Shown: positions 7,321 through 13,675 of the stretch, piece after piece
Position numbering within the stretch: position 1 is the first letter of the stretch
How the letters are laid out: each line of letters begins with the position of its first letter
Assembly (NCBI GenBank): GCA_019136335.1
Contig: JAGVUK010000184.1
Location: forward strand, 1 to 27,516
From: Methanomicrobiales archaeon
GTDB taxonomy: Archaea > Halobacteriota > Methanomicrobia > Methanomicrobiales > Methanoculleaceae
Length of the DNA: 27,516 nt
Direction of reading: 5' to 3'
Made by a program: the position numbers and the translations under genes
The notes under the pieces: generated by a model
Databases searched by the model: none
What the model saw: only the letters and a program-made list of their open reading frames with translations
Told to the model about the DNA's origin: nothing

Positions 7321-7584
7321 ATGGCCGTAAACAATGAGGAGCAGCAGAAGGTCCTCGCGAAGGTCAGGGAGATCCTCTCGACCTACCACACCCGCGATGC
7401 CGTCAAAAGCGAGCTGGAGTCGCTCGGGTTCGACGTCAGGGCGGAGCACGGGGACGTCGTATCCCTGGAGAACACGCTCGCCGAGATCTTCGTCCAGCTC
7501 TTCACGAACGACCGGGGCGATATCTTCGATACGCACGTCGTGACGTTTGAGGAGATTGAACTCAAGCCGCCGGCTAAAGGGTGA
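7321..7584 (+). CDS. Small acidic conserved-looking protein of unknown function
   Basis: An 87-residue soluble protein that I do not recognise. The first 30 residues form a charged helix (NNEEQQKVLAKVREIL), followed by RDAVKSELESLGFDVRAEHGD, which suggests a helix and a beta strand, and then an acidic C-terminal half (LAEIFVQLFTNDRGDIFDTH and VTFEEIEL). No metal-binding cysteines, signal peptide or membrane segment is present. Codon use matches its neighbours, and the start is supported by a TATA-like box 26 bases upstream. It is divergent from the HTH+CBS regulator across 147 bases, so it could be that regulator's target, which is only inferred from position. The RNase P RNA gene converges on it, ending about 43 bases past its stop. 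Confidence 0.75.
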   Translation: MAVNNEEQQKVLAKVREILSTYHTRDAVKSELESLGFDVRAEHGDVVSLENTLAEIFVQLFTNDRGDIFDTHVVTFEEIELKPPAKG

Positions 7585-7626
7585 AACCCCGTAAACCACG
7601 TTTTACCGAGAAGAGTTCGCAATAGC

Positions 7627-7977
7627 AGGAGTGGGAGGAGTAAGCCTCCTTCTGTTCGGTGCGGCATTCAGCTACGCGCCATACCTGGGCGGATACCAGA
7701 CGATCCATCTGCCCTATTCTGGCTTGCACCCGCAGGGATTCACCGTTTCATCGTATCCCACCGCTACGTTCAACGAGTTGCGCGGAAACCCGCGCAGCTT
7801 GCCTCCCTGAGCGGGGGGCTCGGTCGTTTCATCACTGACGGCGGGCCGTGTCGTTTCTGTGTCATTGCCGTGACTCTCGCCACCCGCACTTGCATGCGGC
7901 TGCGTGTCTGGCCGGTGGGAGGACTTTCCTCAGCAGCACAAGGCATGTGCCACCGTCGGCCGCACTCTCCCTCTCCC
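7627..7977 (-). ncRNA. rnpB: RNase P RNA, archaeal
   Basis: The catalytic RNA that trims 5' leaders from tRNA precursors. Read on the minus strand, the universally conserved GAGGAAAGTCC (7921-7931) lies about 45 bases from the predicted 5' end. ACAGAAGGAGGCTTA (7641-7655) near the 3' end is its partner in the P4 helix. Between them come a GGTGGCGAGAGTCACGGCAA segment, ACACAGAAACGACACGG, and GATGAAACGGTGAATCC-CTGCGGGTGCAAG, all typical of type-A RNase P RNA. GGGAGAGGGAG at the 5' end can pair with CTCCTCCC at the 3' end as P1. A TATA box lies 26 bases before the predicted start. Length is about 350 nt. Exact ends are estimated. Confidence 0.93.
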
Positions 7978-7998
7978 ATATAATGTGGGGCGGAGTTG

Positions 7999-8008
7999 AT
8001 ATATATCA
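7999..8008 (-). promoter_or_regulatory. TATA box for rnpB
   Basis: The palindrome GATATATATC is centred 26 bases upstream of position 7977, where the P1 helix of the RNA should begin. This spacing supports both the promoter and the 5' end. Confidence 0.65.
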
Positions 8009-8107
8009 GTACGGTGATCTGCCCGGACCCCCCACCGTCCGGCACTGCGGACTACTCCCCCGAAGGCCACCGGATCAGCCGCGCATACCCCAGGGGTACC
8101 AGATAGG

Positions 8108-8115
8108 TTTATATA
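8108..8115 (+). promoter_or_regulatory. TATA box for the archaellin-like gene
   Basis: TTTATATA predicts a transcript start near 8137, giving a leader of about 13 bases before the ATG at 8150. No ribosome site is seen in that leader. Confidence 0.6.
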
Positions 8116-8149
8116 GGCCATCCCTGTTCTTACCACTGGCGTTATCACC

Positions 8150-8731
8150 ATGGGGGGAAGTGAGGTATCTACACAGCTAGAGCTCGCGGCAATCTTCGCG
8201 GCATTCGTTGCCGTCACGACGCTCTTCTCGTTCGTCTCGATCGGGGCAGGCGCTATGGGAGGCGGGACCCCGGACGGTGCGGGCGTATACCCGGTCCTGA
8301 TCGCCGGCGGACCGAACCTTGCGCCGGTCGGGACGATCACCGGTTACCCGCCGGTGCCGGGGTTCTCCGGCACCCGGACCGACGTCCTGACCTTCGTCAT
8401 CGCCAATACCGGAGGGGAGGGGGCCGTCGACCTCTCCCGTGCCACTGTGACGGTTATGGCGGGGAACTACCTTGAGGTTCTTGCGCGATCGGAAGACCTC
8501 CTCCCGGAGCCGGGCACGTGGACGGCGACGCTGCCCCGGGACGGTGACGGCGGCATACCCCTCCGGGCTGGAGAGGAGTGTACGATCCGGCTCCGCCTCG
8601 ACCGCCCCGTCCCCGCCGGGGAGACCCTGACCGTCAGGGTGCGTCTTCCGGGTGACCTGCCCTGTCTGATCACCGGACAGGCCGGGGCGCCCGCCGCCGG
8701 CGCCGCCGCCTCTTCTCCTCCGGAAGACTAA
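8150..8731 (+). CDS. Archaellin-like (FlaB-domain) membrane-anchored protein
   Basis: A 193-residue protein with one N-terminal hydrophobic helix (LELAAIFAAFVAVTTLFSFV, about residues 10-30) and an all-beta remainder. The segment VLTFVIANTGGEGAVDLS resembles the archaellin pattern of a strand, 'anagg' turn and 'vDLs', and the late PAGETLTVRVRLPGDLP resembles the archaellin C-terminal strands. A proline/alanine-rich tail ends the protein. It lacks the lysine-arginine-glycine cleavage site of class III signal peptides, so it is probably not a filament-forming archaellin; an accessory pilus/archaellum protein or an anchored surface protein is possible. No other archaellum genes lie nearby. A TATA box supports the start. 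Family assignment is by eye and moderate. Confidence 0.6.
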   Translation: MGGSEVSTQLELAAIFAAFVAVTTLFSFVSIGAGAMGGGTPDGAGVYPVLIAGGPNLAPVGTITGYPPVPGFSGTRTDVLTFVIANTGGEGAVDLSRATVTVMAGNYLEVLARSEDLLPEPGTWTATLPRDGDGGIPLRAGEECTIRLRLDRPVPAGETLTVRVRLPGDLPCLITGQAGAPAAGAAASSPPED

Positions 8732-8760
8732 AAGTATTCAATGTCATACGACCCATTCTG

Positions 8761-9327
8761 ATGGAAATGCTGACCCCCGAAGAAGGCAGAACGGCAGTTC
8801 GTCTGGCACGGAGCGCCATCGGGAAAACCCTCAGCGGCGAGCGGGCGGCCCTACCCGCTCTCCCGGCGGTCTTTCGCGAGAAACGCGGCGTCTTCGTCAC
8901 GATCAAGCGGCAGGGACGTCTCCGCGGATGCATCGGCCTCCCCTACCCGACGAGGCCGCTTGCCGACGCGATCGTCGAGGCTGCTGTATCGGCAGCCCTT
9001 GAGGACCCCCGGTTCCCCCCGGTATCCCCGCAGGAACTCCCCGACATCGATCTTGAAGTGACGGTGCTCACGGAGCCCCGGCCGCTCGACTGCCCGCCGG
9101 AAGGGCGCCCCGGCTGCGTCGAGGTCGGGAAACACGGCCTGATCGTCAGCGGTCTCGGGGCAGGGGGACTCCTCCTCCCGCAGGTCCCGGCCGAGTACGG
9201 CTGGACCAGCAGGGAATTCCTCGACCAGACCTGCGTCAAGGCCGGGCTTTCGCCCGGGTGCTGGAAGCGCGACGACGTCGCCGTGCTGACGTTCGAGGGG
9301 CAGATATTCGACGAAAAGGCGGTTTAA
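8761..9327 (+). CDS. AMMECR1-domain protein
   Basis: A 188-residue protein of the widely conserved AMMECR1 family, whose molecular role is still unsettled. The hallmark LRGCIG lies at residues 54-59 (Cys57), preceded by GVFVTIKRQGR and followed by PLADAIVEAAVSAALEDPRF with the usual helix. VEVGKHGLIVSG and GLLLPQVPAEYGW complete the fold's second half. No signal peptide or membrane segment is present. No ribosome site precedes the ATG; an AAGTATTC box 26 bases upstream would fit a leaderless transcript. It is followed by tgtA after five bases, so it is probably cotranscribed with the archaeosine genes, which hints at a link to RNA modification or translation, though position alone proves little. 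Confidence 0.92.
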   Translation: MEMLTPEEGRTAVRLARSAIGKTLSGERAALPALPAVFREKRGVFVTIKRQGRLRGCIGLPYPTRPLADAIVEAAVSAALEDPRFPPVSPQELPDIDLEVTVLTEPRPLDCPPEGRPGCVEVGKHGLIVSGLGAGGLLLPQVPAEYGWTSREFLDQTCVKAGLSPGCWKRDDVAVLTFEGQIFDEKAV

Positions 9328-9332
9328 CCCGA

Positions 9333-10784
9333 ATGACAATCACGTTTGAGGTCATCCACAAAGATATCGCGGGAAGGGCCGGCAGGCTCAGGGTGAACGG
9401 CAGAACGATCCGGACGCCGGCGCTCCTCCCGGTCGTCAACCCGCACCTCCCCCTCGTGACCCCCCGCGAGATGCAGGAGATGGGCGTCGAGGCCCTGATC
9501 ACGAACGCCTACATCTTCCGGCGGAGCACAGAGTTTTGCGACCGGGCGCTTGCGGAGGGGCTTCACGCGGTCCTCGACTTCGACGGCGCCGTCATGACCG
9601 ACTCAGGATCGTTTCAGCTCTCCGTCTACGGCGAGGTCGAGGTGAGTAACCGGGAGACGCTCGAGTTCCAGCAGGCGATAGGAAGCGACATCATCGTCCC
9701 CCTGGATATCCCCACCCCGCCGGATGCGAGCCGGGAGAGGGCCGAGCGGGAGCTTGCGACCACCATGGGCCGGATCCGCGAAGCCCGGGAACTCTTCCCC
9801 GACGCGAACCTCGCAGGACCTGTGCAGGGCGGCATCTTCACCGACCTCCGGGAGGAGGCCGGGCGGGCCGTCCAGGACCTCAACCTCACCTTCTGCCCGG
9901 TCGGGGCCGTGGTGCCGCTGATGGAGAACTACCGCTACCAGGACCTGGTACGGGTCGTCCTCGCGGCCAAACGCGGTCTCTCCCCGGCGACCGCCGTCCA
10001 CCTCTTCGGTGCAGGCCACCCGTCGATGTTCGCCCTCGCCGTCGCGATGGGCTGCGACCTCTTTGACTCGGCAGCATACGCCCTCTTTGCCCGGGAAGGC
10101 CGCTACATCACCCCGCACGGGAGTTACAAGATCGACGAACTTGCGGAGCTCCCCTGCCCCTGCCGGGTCTGCCGCTCGATGACCGCCGACGAGCTCCGGC
10201 AGTCAGAAGACCGGGAGCGGCTGCTCGCCCTCCACAACCTCCACGTCACCCTCGCAGAGATCGCCCGCATCCGGCAGGCAGTCCAGGATGGGACTCTCTG
10301 GGAACTCGTCGACGAGCGGTGCCGGAGCCACCCGCGCCTGCTCACCGGCTACCGGGAACTCCTCGCTCACGCGGCCTATCTTGAGCGCGACGATCCCGTC
10401 TCCAAGCGCCGGTTCTTCTACCGGGGCTCGGAGACCTGCCTGAGGACAGAGGTGCTCCGGTTCCGGGAGGTCATTCCCCGCATCCCCCTTGGTGAGCGGG
10501 TGCTGGTATCCTTCGACGGGCGCGAGGTCCCCGGGTTTGATACGGTGCTGAACTTCAAGCCCCCCTTCGGGCCGTACCCCACAGAACTTGCAGAGACGTT
10601 CCCGATAGGCCAGAGCGAGATCCCGGAATGGGACGACGATATGGTCCGGTCCGGGTGCGCCGGCATCCGGGCCCTGATGGAGGCGCACCCGGAGAGTCGC
10701 CTCACTGTCCGGTGCGATGATGCGTGGGCGCGCATCGTCCTTGAAGAGGTCCCCGGTGCGGAGGTGTACCGTGAGCAGGTATGA
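9333..10784 (+). CDS. tgtA: tRNA-guanine(15) transglycosylase (archaeosine synthesis)
   Basis: Swaps guanine-15 in the D-loop of tRNAs for preQ0, the first committed step of archaeosine formation. In this 483-residue protein Asp90 in MTDSGSFQLSVYG and Asp245 in LFDSAAYALF are the two catalytic aspartates, and Cys275, Cys277 and Cys280 (CPCRVC) with His301 or His304 form the zinc site. VPLDIPTPPD and GPVQGGIF are further substrate-binding segments. The barrel is followed by C1/C2-like domains, but I see no PUA domain; better-known enzymes (about 580-650 residues) end in one. Here the PUA is carried by ArcS, encoded next with a 14-base overlap. The start is the ATG at 9333, five bases after the AMMECR1 stop. 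Confidence 0.95.
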   Translation: MTITFEVIHKDIAGRAGRLRVNGRTIRTPALLPVVNPHLPLVTPREMQEMGVEALITNAYIFRRSTEFCDRALAEGLHAVLDFDGAVMTDSGSFQLSVYGEVEVSNRETLEFQQAIGSDIIVPLDIPTPPDASRERAERELATTMGRIREARELFPDANLAGPVQGGIFTDLREEAGRAVQDLNLTFCPVGAVVPLMENYRYQDLVRVVLAAKRGLSPATAVHLFGAGHPSMFALAVAMGCDLFDSAAYALFAREGRYITPHGSYKIDELAELPCPCRVCRSMTADELRQSEDRERLLALHNLHVTLAEIARIRQAVQDGTLWELVDERCRSHPRLLTGYRELLAHAAYLERDDPVSKRRFFYRGSETCLRTEVLRFREVIPRIPLGERVLVSFDGREVPGFDTVLNFKPPFGPYPTELAETFPIGQSEIPEWDDDMVRSGCAGIRALMEAHPESRLTVRCDDAWARIVLEEVPGAEVYREQV

Positions 10785-12408
10785 GGCGGCGAAGCGCGAC
10801 GGCCTCGCGCGGATTGGAACCTACGAGGAGGGAGAGACGAGTGTCTCCCTCCCCGCCGCCTTTGATACGGACGCCCTCTTCCCGGCGCTCCGCGAACGCT
10901 CCCATTCAAACGTCCCGCTCTCCGCCGATCCGGCGTTCGTCCGGGACTACTTCTCCCCCGGCGAGGGGCAGCCGGTCGCCGTCCACCCGCTCGCCGCGCA
11001 GGCCCCGGAATCCGGCGACTGCACCCTGGTCGCGAACTGGCATACAGCGCTCAAAAACCCCCGGAACTACGCGGCATGGCTTGCGGCCTTAAAGGAGAGC
11101 GTCCCGCCGGACACCGCGTGGTACGCCCCGGCAGCGGCGCTCCCCTCGACCGCCTGCCTCCTCGTATACTCGGGCTTCGACCTCTTCGACTACCGGGCCG
11201 TCGACCTCGCGTCCGCACAGAAGACCTTCTGCCTGCCGGAAGGCGAGTTCCCGGCAACGCTCATGGAGACCGGGGTCTGCGGGTGCGAGGGCTGCCGGGA
11301 CGGCGACCTCGTCCGGCACAACCGTCTCGCGCTCGACCGCGAGATCGCCCTTGTGCGGCACTATATCGAGGCCGGGCGACTCCGGGAACTGATGGAGGCC
11401 CGGTGCCGTGCGGACGCGGCGCAGACGGGCATCCTCCGGTTCCTCGACCGGAACTATGCTCTTATGGAGCGGTTCCTCCCGGTGGCGCGGGCGGTGCCGA
11501 TGCTTGCCGCCACCGCTGAGTCACAGAACCGCTCAGAGATCCGGCGGTTCGCCGACCGGGTGATCGAGCGGTTCGTCCCGACCCGGACCGACGTTGCGGT
11601 CCTCCTCCCCTGTTCGGCGCGGAAACCCTACTCGCTCTCCCGGAGCCACAGGCTCTTCATGAACACGGTGGACCGGCGGGCGCACGAGCTGATCGTCACC
11701 TCGCCGCTCGGCCTCGTGCCCCGGGAACTGGAGCGGGTCTACCCGGCGGGCCACTACGACGTGCCGGTGACGGGCTACTGGGACCGGGAAGAATGTGCCT
11801 TCATCGCCGACATCCTCACCCGTTACTTCGCCGCGCACCCCTACCGCCGGGTGGTCGCCCACCTCGAGGGCGGGGCGCTCACCGTCGCAGAGATGGCGGC
11901 GGAGGCCTCGGGGATCGACCTTGAGGTGACCTGCCGCGGTCACCCGACGTCGTCTGCGTCGCTCGCAGCACTGGATGCGGCCCTTGAGGGTGAGCGCCGG
12001 GTGCAGACCGACACCATCCGGGGCACGGTCTCCTGGCAGTTCGCGACCGATATCAACACGAAGGGACTCCAGATCCGGGGCAGGAGCATGCAGATGGCGG
12101 TCCTCCGCGGGAAACAGCAACTCTTCAGCATCGATGCGGGGACCGGGCTCTTCCGCCCGACGTTTGAAGGGTGGGGCCTGATACCGGAGGGGTATCGGGT
12201 CAGGATCGACGCGTTCGTGCCGCAGGGCGATGTCCTCGCCCCGGGCGTCACGGACTGCGACCAGCGGATACGGGAGGGCGACGAGGTGCTCGTCGAAGGG
12301 CCGCTCGCGGTCGCCACCGGACGGGCGATGATGGGGGCGGATGAGATGCTCCGGTCGAAGCGCGGGGTCGCGGTCAGGGTGCGGAAGACGAAGAAGATCG
12401 GGGAGTGA
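10771..12408 (+). CDS. arcS: Archaeosine synthase (tRNA preQ0-15 amidotransferase), with PUA domain
   Basis: Acts after TgtA, converting preQ0 at tRNA position 15 to the amidine archaeosine (through a lysine adduct in well-studied species). The 545-residue product shows the exact ArcS signature PC-x3-KPY-x2-S-x2-H at residues 280-293, with Cys281 and Lys285. The N-terminal 270 residues resemble a degenerate TGT-type barrel with a CGCEGC cysteine cluster. The C-terminus from about residue 425 is a PUA tRNA-binding domain (GLQIRGRSMQMAVLRGKQ, FAPGV-type VLAPGV, IREGDEVLVEG). The start is the GTG at 10771, inside the end of tgtA, with a GGAGG six bases upstream. A strong hairpin and T6 tract follow the stop. 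Confidence 0.94.
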   Translation: MSRYEAAKRDGLARIGTYEEGETSVSLPAAFDTDALFPALRERSHSNVPLSADPAFVRDYFSPGEGQPVAVHPLAAQAPESGDCTLVANWHTALKNPRNYAAWLAALKESVPPDTAWYAPAAALPSTACLLVYSGFDLFDYRAVDLASAQKTFCLPEGEFPATLMETGVCGCEGCRDGDLVRHNRLALDREIALVRHYIEAGRLRELMEARCRADAAQTGILRFLDRNYALMERFLPVARAVPMLAATAESQNRSEIRRFADRVIERFVPTRTDVAVLLPCSARKPYSLSRSHRLFMNTVDRRAHELIVTSPLGLVPRELERVYPAGHYDVPVTGYWDREECAFIADILTRYFAAHPYRRVVAHLEGGALTVAEMAAEASGIDLEVTCRGHPTSSASLAALDAALEGERRVQTDTIRGTVSWQFATDINTKGLQIRGRSMQMAVLRGKQQLFSIDAGTGLFRPTFEGWGLIPEGYRVRIDAFVPQGDVLAPGVTDCDQRIREGDEVLVEGPLAVATGRAMMGADEMLRSKRGVAVRVRKTKKIGE

Positions 12409-12409
12409 G

Positions 12410-12447
12410 CGAGTCCGGTGGCTCAAACCCCTCCGGGCTCGTTTTTT
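12410..12447 (+). terminator. Terminator after arcS
   Basis: CGAGTCCGG (12410-12418) pairs with CCGGGCTCG (12433-12441), with one G-U pair, and six T follow at once. It begins just past the arcS stop and should close the AMMECR1-tgtA-arcS transcript. Confidence 0.75.
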
Positions 12448-12537
12448 GCAGTGGTTAACCTAAAATCGCTGCAGGGCGTCGTTTTTGTGTCTACGACATT
12501 AGTGGACCATTGTATCTAAAACTTCACACACCGTCGC

Positions 12538-12619
12538 CTCACGCGAAGAGCGCGAAGCCGCGAAGACTATTGAGTGTTACCCCAATCTTCCTTTCGCGTC
12601 CTTCGCGGCTTCGCGTGAG
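12538..12619. repeat. Palindromic intergenic element, family 2, copy c
   Basis: CTCACGCGAAG (12538-12548) is the reverse complement of CTTCGCGTGAG (12609-12619), and the inner GCGAAGCCGCGAAG pairs with CTTCGCGGCTTCGC (12601-12614). The arms are about 29 bases around an AT-richer centre. No gene is inside. Confidence 0.8.
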
Positions 12620-12690
12620 ACAGCAATTCTCCGAGCACCGGGACCACCAAAATAAGGTGAAATGGTTCTCAGGTCAACATGGTCAAGTGG

Positions 12691-12883
12691 GTATAAAGCC
12701 TGGTACAGTGGACCGTGGCGGATATCGCCATGGGGGGAGGGGCTGACGGGGAGGGGGCATGCCCCCTCCCCTGTCTCCACCGGACATAAAAGACACCCGT
12801 AGTCCCCACCCCGCCCGGCCTCCTCCCCCGCCCCCCCCGGGGGGGGCGGGGGCAGTGCGTGGCGATAGCCGGTGGAAATCCAT
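12691..12883 (+). repeat. Dispersed GC-rich intergenic repeat, copy 3 (most complete)
   Basis: Left end module: GGTACAGTGGACCGTGG then GGATATCGCC (12702-12729). Next comes GGGGAGGGGCTGAC, then a perfect 24-base palindrome at 12748-12771 made of two ten-base arms around CATG. After about 50 less-conserved bases comes a perfect 28-base palindrome at 12825-12852, then the right end module CAGTGCGTGGCGATAGCCGG ending in TGGAAATCC. Both ends share CGG-x-TATCGCCA in inverted orientation. Compare 16023-16236, which is nearly the same in order. No protein is coded in the 12448-13022 gap. Confidence 0.85.
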
Positions 12884-12982
12884 GTTACGGACATGTGCGA
12901 TCAGCAAGAGCTTTAACCCCCGCAGGAGGTCACACATGTGCCCGATACACACGGCCTCAAACTCATGCTGTAAATTCTAACT

Positions 12983-13003
12983 AAAAAAGACAGGCTCCCC
13001 TGC
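12983..13003 (-). terminator. Probable terminator of the ybjQ-like transcript
   Basis: On the minus strand GCAGG-GGAG-CCTGT forms a five-pair stem and is followed by TC and six T, about 20 bases after the stop of the gene at 13023. Confidence 0.5.
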
Positions 13004-13022
13004 CGCCAAAACCCCGAAAACC

Positions 13023-13346
13023 CTACTTCTTCGGGACGAGCTTCACCGCCGTCCCGTAGGCAAGGAGTTCCGCCGCCGTCGCCATCGTCTGCGACGTCGT
13101 GAACCGGATATTCACCACCGCATCGGCCCCGAGGTCGCGCGCGGCGTTGACCATACGGTTGTACGCCTCGGTCCGGGCATCGGAGAGCATCTCGGTGTAC
13201 TCCTGGAGTTCGCCGCCGACGAGGCTCTTCAAGCCCGCCATGACGTCTTTCCCGAGGTGCTTTGTCCGTACGGTGTTCCCAAAGACCACGCCGAGGACCT
13301 CTCCTACGGCGTAGCCCGGCACTTCTTCGGTCGTTGTCAGTATCAT
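13023..13346 (-). CDS. YbjQ/UPF0145 family protein
   Basis: A 107-residue protein of the YbjQ family, small beta-rich proteins that form rings; their function is not settled despite a 'heavy-metal-binding' label in databases. The family pattern is complete: MILTTTEEVPGY at the N-terminus, GVVFGNTVRTKHLGKDVMAG, LVGGELQEYTEML, ARTEAYNRMVNAARDLGADA, then VVNIRFTTSQ and the final LAYGTAVKL strand. The ATG at 13346 has a GGAGTGA about eight bases upstream and follows the small membrane-protein gene by seven bases, so the two are one operon. A hairpin with a T tract lies beyond its stop. Confidence 0.93.
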   Translation of the reverse strand: MILTTTEEVPGYAVGEVLGVVFGNTVRTKHLGKDVMAGLKSLVGGELQEYTEMLSDARTEAYNRMVNAARDLGADAVVNIRFTTSQTMATAAELLAYGTAVKLVPKK

Positions 13347-13353
13347 TCTTCGT

Positions 13354-13509
13354 TCACTCCGTGATCTCTTCGATGATCTCCTCGCGCCCCCGCCATATGA
13401 GCAGCGCGATGCCGATCACGACGAGCGGGACGCCGTAGATTGGGATGAGCAACGCGATCACCGCGCCGATGGCGGTCAGGGCGATCCCCCAGCGTACCTG
13501 GCTCCGCAT
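13354..13509 (-). CDS. Small two-helix membrane protein, unknown function
   Basis: With the ATG at 13509 the product has 51 residues. Two hydrophobic segments, ALTAIGAVIALLIPIYG (about residues 9-26) and VPLVVIGIALLIWRG (about 27-41), are joined by a glycine turn and followed by an acidic tail (REEIIEEITE). A longer frame reaches 13611, but its first 34 residues (QPLYCIYSARGRS...) look non-coding. I recognise no family. It precedes the YbjQ-like gene by seven bases, so a shared role is possible, perhaps membrane attachment; this is an inference from order only. Confidence 0.7.
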   Translation of the reverse strand: MRSQVRWGIALTAIGAVIALLIPIYGVPLVVIGIALLIWRGREEIIEEITE

Positions 13510-13675
13510 ACTTATCCCTGTGACGGATTCGGGGATAACCGTTCGTATTCTCTCTATTTTCGGGGACCTACCTCGCGCAGAATAGATGCAGTAAAGAGGC
13601 TGGAGCCACAATGTGTACGAAGCGTTAGATACAGTTTGACGTTATCATCGACCAGGATAATCAGGAGTGAAGCGG

